Below, one piece after another: positions 1 to 5,514 of a stretch of DNA of 6,855 nt (position 1 is the first letter of the stretch; every line of letters starts with the position of its first letter). Source of the DNA: Pelagibacteraceae bacterium BACL5 MAG-120820-bin39 (GTDB taxonomy: Bacteria; Pseudomonadota; Alphaproteobacteria; Pelagibacterales; Pelagibacteraceae); NCBI GenBank assembly GCA_001438335.1, contig LIBV01000048.1, positions 1-6,855 of the forward strand, read 5' to 3'. The translations under genes were made by a program, and so were the position numbers. The notes beneath the pieces are model-generated. The model saw only the letters and a list, made by a program, of their open reading frames with translations. It was not told the DNA's origin and ran no database searches.

Positions 1-780
1 GGTAACCCTAAACCAAGAGTATTTAGACTTGTTGATGACAAAGCATTGATCAATAGACTTGGATTTAATAATAAGGGTGCAGAAAACGTTTTAGATAGAA
101 TCAAAAACAATCCTAAACAAGGACTTCTTGGCATAAATATTGGTCCTAATAAAGATACCAAGGATCGAGTTAATGATTATTTGATTGGGTTAAAAACCTT
201 TCATGAATTTGCAGACTATATAACAATTAATATCTCATCTCCTAATACGGAAAATTTAAGAAATTTACATGATCAAACAAAGTTAAATGATTTACTTAAA
301 TCTATAAGTTTAGAAAAACAAAAACTAAAATCAAAAATTCCAATAGCGGTAAAAATTTCACCTGATGTAATTGATCATCAGATAAATGAAATTGCTGAAA
401 TTCTTTTAGAAAATAAAATTGATGCTGCTATAATTTCTAATACTTCAGACTCTACAAGAGAAAATTTAATAGATATTCAAAAACATCAAAAGGGTGGTCT
501 CTCAGGAAAACCTATTGAAAAGAAATCCAATTTAGTTATCAACAAATTCTATAATTTATTTAAAGGTAACATTAAAATTATTGGTGTAGGTGGCATTGAC
601 TCTGGCAAAAGTGCATATGAAAAACTATTAGCTGGTGCTGATTATCTTCAACTCTATACGGGAATGGTTTTTCAAGGACCAAATATAGTAAGTATTATAA
701 AAAAGGACCTGAAAGATTTGTTAATTAAAGATGGGGTTAAGAATTTCAAAGAAATTGTTGGAAATAGCAGGCCATCATAA
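1..780 (+). CDS. pyrD: Dihydroorotate dehydrogenase (quinone), class 2; 5' end missing
   Basis: Oxidises dihydroorotate to orotate in pyrimidine synthesis. Class 2 enzymes use FMN, sit on the inner membrane and pass electrons to quinone. The frame is open from base 1, where it encodes GNPKPRVFRL, a block that lies about 90-95 residues into the E. coli protein. The N-terminal membrane-association segment and start codon are therefore outside the window, and the TTG at 46 is an internal Leu codon, not a start. Visible family motifs are NRLGFNN, GINIGPNKDT, NISSPNT (its second Ser, codon 238-240, corresponds to the class 2 catalytic base Ser175 of E. coli), PIAVKISPD, ISNTS, GGLSGKP and IIGVGGIDSG near the FMN phosphate site. 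It ends with TAA at 778-780 at a normal C-terminus. Ser rather than Cys at the catalytic position, plus the upstream GNPKPR block, argues for class 2 over class 1. A separate promoter follows before rpmB. Confidence 0.95.
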   Translation, partial: GNPKPRVFRLVDDKALINRLGFNNKGAENVLDRIKNNPKQGLLGINIGPNKDTKDRVNDYLIGLKTFHEFADYITINISSPNTENLRNLHDQTKLNDLLKSISLEKQKLKSKIPIAVKISPDVIDHQINEIAEILLENKIDAAIISNTSDSTRENLIDIQKHQKGGLSGKPIEKKSNLVINKFYNLFKGNIKIIGVGGIDSGKSAYEKLLAGADYLQLYTGMVFQGPNIVSIIKKDLKDLLIKDGVKNFKEIVGNSRPS

Positions 781-791
781 TTCTATTAAAC

Positions 792-820
792 TTGACGCAA
801 TCAATATCTCGCCTTATATA
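792..820 (+). promoter_or_regulatory. Sigma70-type promoter for rpmB (and the transporter gene behind it)
   Basis: TTGACG at 792-797 and TATATA at 815-820 are separated by exactly 17 bases, a near-consensus -35/-10 pair. It lies in the 52-base gap between the pyrD stop and the rpmB ATG, the expected place for it. A start site 6-8 bases after the -10 would fall at about 826-828. That leaves a leader of only about 5-7 bases before the ATG at 833 and no room for a Shine-Dalgarno sequence. The call rests on motif match and position only. Confidence 0.6.
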
Positions 821-832
821 GGCACTATTATT

Positions 833-1144
833 ATGTCTAAAAAATGTGAATTAACCGGAAAAATACCCATGAAGGGTCATAATGTCAGTCATGCTAATAA
901 CAAGACTAAAAGACGATTTCTTCCAAATTTAAAAAAAGTAAAATTTACAAGTGAACTTTTAAAAAGAAGTTTAAAGCTAAAAGTAAGTAATGCCGGTGTA
1001 AGATCGGTAGATAAAAAAGGTAGTTTTGATGAATTTTTAAAAACAGTAAAAAATAAAAATCTATCTCCAAGATTAAAGAAATTAAAAAAAAGTATATTAA
1101 TTATATCTCCATTTAAAAAAGTAGTTTCTACAAAATCAGCATAA
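833..1144 (+). CDS. rpmB: 50S ribosomal protein L28
   Basis: Structural protein of the large ribosomal subunit, 103 residues. The N-terminus MSKKCELTGK followed by the NVSHANNKTKRRFLPNL block (residues 17-33) is the L28 signature. GVRSVDKKGSFDEFL (55-69) matches the longer alphaproteobacterial form, which is usually about 95-100 residues. The frame stays open upstream to an ATG at 731 inside pyrD, but that extension matches nothing in L28 and would span the promoter at 792-820, so the ATG at 833 is chosen. No Shine-Dalgarno is visible before it. The C-terminus is very Lys-rich, as expected for an rRNA-binding protein. Its TAA (1142-1144) overlaps the ATG of the next gene by one base, suggesting co-transcription and coupled translation. 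Confidence 0.95.
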   Translation: MSKKCELTGKIPMKGHNVSHANNKTKRRFLPNLKKVKFTSELLKRSLKLKVSNAGVRSVDKKGSFDEFLKTVKNKNLSPRLKKLKKSILIISPFKKVVSTKSA

Positions 1145-1698
1145 TGAATAAATTATTAATCACCCTGTCATTTATGATGGGTGTGGTTGTCTTAGCTTCA
1201 AACTATCTAGTACAGTTTCCAGTTAATCATTATGGATTAAATGAAATACTAACTTATGGTGCGTTTAGTTACCCAATAGCATTTTTAATTACTGATTTAG
1301 CCAATAGATCATTTGGTAAAATTATAGCAAAAAAAATTGTTTATTTAGGTTTTACAATAGGAATTTTATTTACACTTATTTTTTCAACAAACTTTGGAGA
1401 CTTAATATCTATAAGAATTGCTGTTGGCTCTGGTATAGCTTTTATAACTGCTCAATTGTTAGATGTTCAAATTTTTGACCAACTAAGAAAAAAAAAGTGG
1501 TTTATTGCTCCATTAACATCATCCTTAATAGGATCGGTAGTTGATACGTTTATTTTCTTTTCAATTGCATTTTATGGAACGGGTGTGCCTTGGGTTACAC
1601 TATCTCTGGGTGATTTAGCGGTAAAATTTATTGTTGCTTTAGTGATGTTGATACCTTTTAGAATTTTATTAAATCTTTTTAAACCGGTTAAAGCTTAA
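1144..1698 (+). CDS. yhhQ: VUT-family queuosine precursor transporter (YhhQ-like)
   Basis: Integral inner-membrane protein of 184 residues, probably importing a precursor of the tRNA modification queuosine (7-cyano-7-deazaguanine or a related base), as shown for E. coli YhhQ. Six hydrophobic stretches are visible, at about residues 3-23, 35-51, 64-82, 88-106, 120-144 and 155-179. Family-typical blocks are PIAFLITDLANRSFG (44-58), the polar GSGIAFITAQLLDVQIFDQLR stretch (95-115, with Gln and Asp inside a membrane region) and the following K-rich WFIAPLTSSLIGSVVDTFIFF (119-139). It starts on an ATG overlapping the rpmB stop by one base, so it is probably read from the rpmB promoter and translated by coupling. 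Its stop overlaps that of the convergent agmatinase-like gene. The family assignment is strong; the substrate is inferred from characterised relatives, and no queuosine gene is in the window to confirm it. Confidence 0.85.
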   Translation: MNKLLITLSFMMGVVVLASNYLVQFPVNHYGLNEILTYGAFSYPIAFLITDLANRSFGKIIAKKIVYLGFTIGILFTLIFSTNFGDLISIRIAVGSGIAFITAQLLDVQIFDQLRKKKWFIAPLTSSLIGSVVDTFIFFSIAFYGTGVPWVTLSLGDLAVKFIVALVMLIPFRILLNLFKPVKA

Positions 1699-2570
1699 TA
1701 TAAAAATTTATAAGATAAAATTTTATAAGCTAGTTTTGCGACTAAAAAATTATAAGAATTAAAACCTTTTATTGGAGATAATTCATTAATATCAGCTCCA
1801 ACTATTTTAGAGTTTTTTGCTGCAATTCTAATTATATTTAGTGTTTCATCCCAAAGTAGACCTCCAGGTTCAGGAGTTCCAGTTGCGGGCATAATGCTTG
1901 AGTCTAAACCATCTACATCAAAAGTAAGATAAACAGTTTTATTCTTGATCATATTTTTGAACTTTTTTAGATCCCATTTAGCTTTATCTTTTGCCCAAAA
2001 TATTTTTATTCTAGAGGAGTTTTTCTTTAAAAAGGGAATTTCACTTTCTGAAATGTTTCTAATTCCAAATGAAATCACAGAAACATTTGGAAAATCAAGA
2101 CATCTTTTAATTGCTGAAGCGTGGGAAAATTTTTCCCCATTGTAACTTTCTCTTAAATCTGCGTGTGCATCAAAATGCAATAAACATAAATCTTTATACC
2201 TATTTACAAATGGCTTAATACATCCTGGTGTTATTGAATGCTCTCCACCAAATGTTAAAGGAAAAAGTTTTTTATTTAGGATTTCTTCATTTATTTTAGA
2301 CATTTTATTAAGTGCTTTTGTAATATTTTTGTCAATTTTAAAAGGTTTTAAAGTTTTGATACCAATTTTTTTATAAGGCTCACAATTCAATTCTTCATCA
2401 TAAAGTTCAACTTGATGTGATGCTTTAATAATTTCTTTAGGACCATTTCTAGTACCACCACCATAACTTACTGTTTTTTCTAAGCCAAAAGGTACTACAA
2501 CAACTTTTTCTTTGAAATTGACCTCATTATCAATTCCCAAAAATCCATTTTTATTTGAAAGATAATTCAA
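1695..2570 (-). CDS. speB: Agmatinase-family ureohydrolase (SpeB-like)
   Basis: Arginase/agmatinase-family enzyme, 291 residues, normal length. The family hydrolyses guanidino groups to release urea using a binuclear Mn centre. All expected metal ligands are present: His111 in GGEHS, Asp134, His136 and Asp138 in FDAHAD, and Asp218 and Asp220 in FDVDGLDSS. The GTPEPGG block (231-237) favours agmatinase-like over arginase members, but substrates in this family vary (agmatine, guanidinobutyrate and others). The start is a TTG at 2570: an in-frame TAA (the stop of the upstream gene) lies one codon before it, and no ATG occurs in the first 89 codons, so TTG is the only sensible start. Last gene of the polyamine-type operon, three bases after the DHS-family gene. 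It probably removes guanidino groups from agmatine or from a guanidinylated polyamine made by its neighbour (inference). Confidence 0.88.
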   Translation of the reverse strand: MNYLSNKNGFLGIDNEVNFKEKVVVVPFGLEKTVSYGGGTRNGPKEIIKASHQVELYDEELNCEPYKKIGIKTLKPFKIDKNITKALNKMSKINEEILNKKLFPLTFGGEHSITPGCIKPFVNRYKDLCLLHFDAHADLRESYNGEKFSHASAIKRCLDFPNVSVISFGIRNISESEIPFLKKNSSRIKIFWAKDKAKWDLKKFKNMIKNKTVYLTFDVDGLDSSIMPATGTPEPGGLLWDETLNIIRIAAKNSKIVGADINELSPIKGFNSYNFLVAKLAYKILSYKFLY

Positions 2571-2573
2571 TTT

Positions 2574-3617
2574 TTACCCAAAGATTTTAGCAAAGTTTTT
2601 TCTAGATCTATTTTTCCACTCACCTCTGTGAAAGGCATCACTAGCGATTAAAGGTAAAACACTTGTAGCCTCAGCAAAAACCATTTGTTCTTTAGTGACA
2701 TCTACTTTTCCCCATGAGCTAGCTTCCTTTAAAGTTGAACTACTACATGCTCCATCTCTAGAATCAGCCACAGTGATTTGTACTGCATATTTATGCATAT
2801 CTACATCTTTACCAAGAAGCTCTGCACATATAACCGTATCTTGAATAAAATTTTTTGGAACACCACCACCTATCATAAATAGACCAGAACCTTTTGACTG
2901 CATTTTGATTTCTGTAAGTTCTCTAAATTCTCTAATTGAATCTATAGTCATATGATTTTTAGGATTTTTTTCTTGATGTATAACCAATCCAAATCCGGCA
3001 CTTGAATCTGTGAAAGCAGGACAAAAAATTGGAACATTGTTATCATACGATGTTTCAATTAAAGAGTCTTTCTTTTTAGAATGTTCTTTTAAATATTTGC
3101 CCATTTCCCAAATAAACTCTCTTGAGGTATGGCTTCTAGGTTCTAATGTATCTGCAATTTCACAAATTTTTTTATCACACATTTGTAATTCATCTTCATC
3201 GATATAAGTGTCATAAATTCTATCAATATAATTTTTTCTAAGTTCTGTATCATCTTGGAATTGTGAGCCTTGATAATGTTTAAAACCTAAGGCTTCAAAA
3301 AAATCCATGTCTACTATTGAAGCTCCAGTTGCAACTATTGCATCTACCATATTGTATTTAACTAAATCTTTATAAATATTCATACAGCCTGCAGCTGAAG
3401 TTGAGCCTGCTAGAGTTAAAAAAATTGTACATTCTTTATCTTTTAACATCTCATTATAAATATTTGCAGCATTAGCAGTTTCTCTAGAGACGAAAGACAT
3501 TTTTTCCATCGCTGAAATAATCTTTCTCGAGTCAAATGATGTTATATCAATATGTTCTACTGGATTTTTGAGAAAATCTTTTTTACTATTATGACCTAAA
3601 TTTTTATTATCAGACAT
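2574..3617 (-). CDS. Deoxyhypusine synthase-family protein, probable homospermidine-type polyamine synthase
   Basis: NAD-dependent enzyme of the deoxyhypusine synthase (DHS) fold, 347 residues. True DHS moves an aminobutyl group from spermidine to a lysine of eIF5A, a protein bacteria lack. Bacterial relatives are thought to make homospermidine or its guanidinylated form instead. Visible landmarks: TLAGSTSAAG (68-77) and VDAIVATGAS (91-100) in the NAD-binding half; GGGVPKNF (250-257); and EASSWGK (298-304), where Lys304 aligns by eye with the human lysine (Lys329) that forms the enzyme-aminobutyl imine, with Glu298 and Trp302 also kept. Human DHS has KHH after GGGxV; here it is KNF, so the catalytic-base His is replaced by Asn256. 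The ATG overlaps the decarboxylase stop by one base (TAATG), and the agmatinase-like gene follows after three bases. Family certain; substrate not determinable from sequence. Confidence 0.85.
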   Translation of the reverse strand: MSDNKNLGHNSKKDFLKNPVEHIDITSFDSRKIISAMEKMSFVSRETANAANIYNEMLKDKECTIFLTLAGSTSAAGCMNIYKDLVKYNMVDAIVATGASIVDMDFFEALGFKHYQGSQFQDDTELRKNYIDRIYDTYIDEDELQMCDKKICEIADTLEPRSHTSREFIWEMGKYLKEHSKKKDSLIETSYDNNVPIFCPAFTDSSAGFGLVIHQEKNPKNHMTIDSIREFRELTEIKMQSKGSGLFMIGGGVPKNFIQDTVICAELLGKDVDMHKYAVQITVADSRDGACSSSTLKEASSWGKVDVTKEQMVFAEATSVLPLIASDAFHRGEWKNRSRKNFAKIFG

Positions 3618-4801
3618 TAAGCGACTAAAATTGCTTTATTAATGTCTTTGTCATACATGGTCATAATAGGTTGATCTTCTACTTCAAAAATTTCATTGGA
3701 GTAAAAACCATTGAATTGAGTTCTAAAAGTCAATCCATATGCTCCTAATTGACCTAATTCAATGTAGTCATTTTCTTTGATATTATTCGGAAGTAAAAAA
3801 GGACCTTTCATATAATCCATACTATCACAAGTAGGTCCATAAAAATCAAATGCAGTTAACTTTTTTGAAATTATTTTATTTGAACTATCTTTAATCATCC
3901 TTGATGGATAAACAATATTTGGTACACCTGCATCAAATAAAGTTCCATAAGTTCCATCATTTATATAAAGCTTTTGTTTTTTTCTTAAATTAACCCTAAC
4001 TATTGTTGAACCACTTTCAGCAACTAAAGCTCTTCCAGGTTCACAAATTACTTCAGGCATTTTTTCTAGTTTTAAATTTTCTAATTCATTTTTAATTTCA
4101 GAAAAATAATTTTCTAAAGCTTGTGGTACCAAATCTGGATAAATTGCAGGAAAACCCCCACCAACATTTATGTAATCTGGTACAATTTTTGTTTTTTTAA
4201 TTATATTTCCAATTTCATTTATACCTTTAGCATAAGAAATAGGATGCATACATTGTGAGCCAACATGAAAACTTAACCCAACTTTATTTGCATACTGCTT
4301 TGCTAATCTTAATAATCCTAAAGCCTCAGAAGTTTGTGCGCCAAATTTTTTTGATAAATCTATTTCCGCATGTTCATTTGACACAGCTAATCTAACAAAT
4401 AATTCTAGATCATTAGCATTATTTGTTGATTGAATTATTTTGATTAGTTCATCTTTTGTATCTAGTGAAAATGTTTTAACTCCATATTTAAAATATGCTT
4501 CAGCGATACTTTCTCTACTTTTTACAGTGTGCATATAGCTGCATTTAACAGTAGAGCTAAATTGTTTAACTAGTTTTATTTCGTTTATTGATGCTACATC
4601 AAATTGATCAATACCACTTTTGATTATTGTCTCAATTACCTCTGGGTGAGAATTTGTTTTTACAGCGTATAAAATGTTACCAGGAAAGTGTTTTTTGAAA
4701 TGATGTACAGCTGTTTGAATAGAATTTCTTCTAATACAGTAAACTGGTTGTTCAGGTTTCAGTTGATTAATTAGTTCTTCAACTGATTTAAATTTTTGCA
4801 C
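3617..4801 (-). CDS. PLP-dependent ornithine/arginine-type decarboxylase, alanine racemase fold
   Basis: Group IV (alanine racemase fold) basic amino acid decarboxylase, most likely annotated ornithine decarboxylase, giving putrescine for polyamine synthesis. Counting from the GTG start it has 394 residues, normal for ODC. PLP-binding Lys48 lies in YAVKTN; HVGSQ (about 179-183), GGGFP (about 214-218) and EPGR (about 254-257) bind PLP phosphate or shape the site; GPTCDSMD carries the catalytic Cys325-Asp326 pair supplied across the dimer. The segment after NDGTYG, which sets substrate choice in ODCs, reads FDAGVPNIVYPSR and lacks the usual DHxH pattern, so ornithine specificity is not assured. 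Start: a TTG at 4816 is in frame, but it overlaps the clear GGAGG (4810-4814) that sits 8 bases before the GTG at 4801, so GTG is preferred. First gene of the three-gene minus-strand operon. Confidence 0.87.
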   Translation of the reverse strand: MQKFKSVEELINQLKPEQPVYCIRRNSIQTAVHHFKKHFPGNILYAVKTNSHPEVIETIIKSGIDQFDVASINEIKLVKQFSSTVKCSYMHTVKSRESIAEAYFKYGVKTFSLDTKDELIKIIQSTNNANDLELFVRLAVSNEHAEIDLSKKFGAQTSEALGLLRLAKQYANKVGLSFHVGSQCMHPISYAKGINEIGNIIKKTKIVPDYINVGGGFPAIYPDLVPQALENYFSEIKNELENLKLEKMPEVICEPGRALVAESGSTIVRVNLRKKQKLYINDGTYGTLFDAGVPNIVYPSRMIKDSSNKIISKKLTAFDFYGPTCDSMDYMKGPFLLPNNIKENDYIELGQLGAYGLTFRTQFNGFYSNEIFEVEDQPIMTMYDKDINKAILVA

Positions 4802-4950
4802 TAATAATGCCTCCAAAAAAAATTTAATAAAAAAAATTTTTTAAAACTTGTAAAAAACTTTCAATTTTTCATGCAATTAAGCCAATAGAATACCAATGTA
4901 AAGCAAATAATAACGGTTGAATAATTTAAATTCATGACCATATTTAAGTT
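4802..4950. promoter_or_regulatory. Divergent intergenic region between the polyamine operon and the response regulator
   Basis: This 149-base region must carry the promoters for both divergent units. On the plus strand TTGAAT (4917-4922) lies 16 bases from CATATT (4939-4944) or 18 from TATTTA (4941-4946), weak -35/-10 candidates that would start transcription at or next to the regulator ATG. On the minus strand no convincing -35/-10 pair was found; a TTTACA at 4897-4902 has only poor -10 partners. Nearest the decarboxylase, the minus strand has two runs of eight T (4829-4836 and 4815-4822), the second abutting the GGAGG. No riboswitch-like or hairpin structure was recognised by eye. Confidence 0.4.
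4810..4814 (-). promoter_or_regulatory. Strong Shine-Dalgarno that fixes the decarboxylase start at GTG 4801
   Basis: On the minus strand GGAGG is followed by 8 bases (CATTATTA) and then GTG. This is the best ribosome binding site in the window; most other genes here have none that can be seen. Because the alternative in-frame TTG at 4816 physically overlaps the motif, the motif argues for initiation at the GTG and a protein five residues shorter than the maximal reading frame. Confidence 0.75.
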
Positions 4951-5514
4951 ATGAAAGAACAAGCTACACTTAAAAATATCAATGATTTTGATAATAAATC
5001 ATTACTGATTGTGGATGATGATAATCCATTTAGAGAAAGACTTGCAAGAGCAATGGAGAAAAAAGGTTTTGAGGTTTTTCAAGCTGAGGGTGTACAAAAA
5101 GGAATCGAATCAGTTAAATCTAAAAGCCCTGGATTCGCAGTTGTTGACTTAAGACTTGGAGATGGGAACGGACTAGAGGTTGTAAAAGAAATACAATCTT
5201 CTAATTCAACTAGTCGAATTATTATGTTAACCGGATATGGCAACATTCCAACTGCAGTTGCGGCTATAAAAGAAGGAGCAATAGATTATTTAGCTAAGCC
5301 AGCTGATGCCGACGATGTAGAAAAAGCACTTCTAGCTGATCCTTCAAAAAAAGCAGCACCACCTGAAAATCCAATGTCAGCTGATCGAGTTAAATGGGAA
5401 CATATTCACAGAGTTTTTGAGTTGTGTAATAGGAATGTCTCAGAAACAGCCAGAAGACTTAAAATGCATAGAAGAACTCTTCAAAGAATTCTATCTAAAA
5501 GATCACCTAGATAA
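4951..5514 (+). CDS. regA: Two-component response regulator, RegA/ActR/PrrA family
   Basis: DNA-binding response regulator, 187 residues, close to the about 180-185 usual for RegA/ActR/PrrA, the alphaproteobacterial redox regulators paired with RegB/PrrB kinases. The receiver domain (about 16-128) has the acidic pocket VDDD (21-24), phosphoacceptor Asp66 in FAVVDLRLGDGNG, Thr94 in MLTGYG and Lys116 in LAKPADADDV. A short Pro-rich linker (about 136-141) leads to a Fis-type helix-turn-helix (about 147-182) with NVSETARRLKMHRRTLQRIL, the most conserved part of the family. An in-frame TAA at 4945-4947 excludes any earlier start, so the ATG at 4951 is used; it has no Shine-Dalgarno. No histidine kinase gene is in the window, so the cognate sensor must lie elsewhere. 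It is divergent from the polyamine operon and convergent with bioY, overlapping it by 8 bases. What it regulates here is unknown. Confidence 0.92.
   Translation: MKEQATLKNINDFDNKSLLIVDDDNPFRERLARAMEKKGFEVFQAEGVQKGIESVKSKSPGFAVVDLRLGDGNGLEVVKEIQSSNSTSRIIMLTGYGNIPTAVAAIKEGAIDYLAKPADADDVEKALLADPSKKAAPPENPMSADRVKWEHIHRVFELCNRNVSETARRLKMHRRTLQRILSKRSPR

Noticed and set aside
731..832. Upstream extension of rpmB from an ATG at 731 inside the end of pyrD
   Set aside because: The 34 extra residues match no part of L28, overlap pyrD in another frame and span a good promoter; the conserved L28 N-terminus begins exactly at the ATG at 833.
1682..1730. AACCGGTT and ATAAAATTTTAT palindromes near the convergent stops
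   Set aside because: Both are perfect palindromes with no loop, both lie in coding sequence, and neither is followed by a proper terminator U tract; chance is sufficient.
1945..2145. Plus-strand open frame of 66 codons opposite the agmatinase-like gene
   Set aside because: It lies wholly antisense to conserved metal-binding coding sequence, has no recognisable motif or ribosome binding site, and is a shadow of the real gene.
3010..3207. Plus-strand open frame of 65 codons opposite the DHS-family gene
   Set aside because: Antisense to a conserved coding region with no start signal or family resemblance.
4802..4816. TTG at 4816 as the decarboxylase start, adding five residues
   Set aside because: The TTG overlaps the GGAGG Shine-Dalgarno itself and has no binding site of its own; the GTG at 4801 has ideal spacing.
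4802..4950. A speF-type leader RNA or other riboswitch before the decarboxylase
   Set aside because: The leader is short and almost pure A/T, with no conserved GC stems, so nothing supports a structured RNA.
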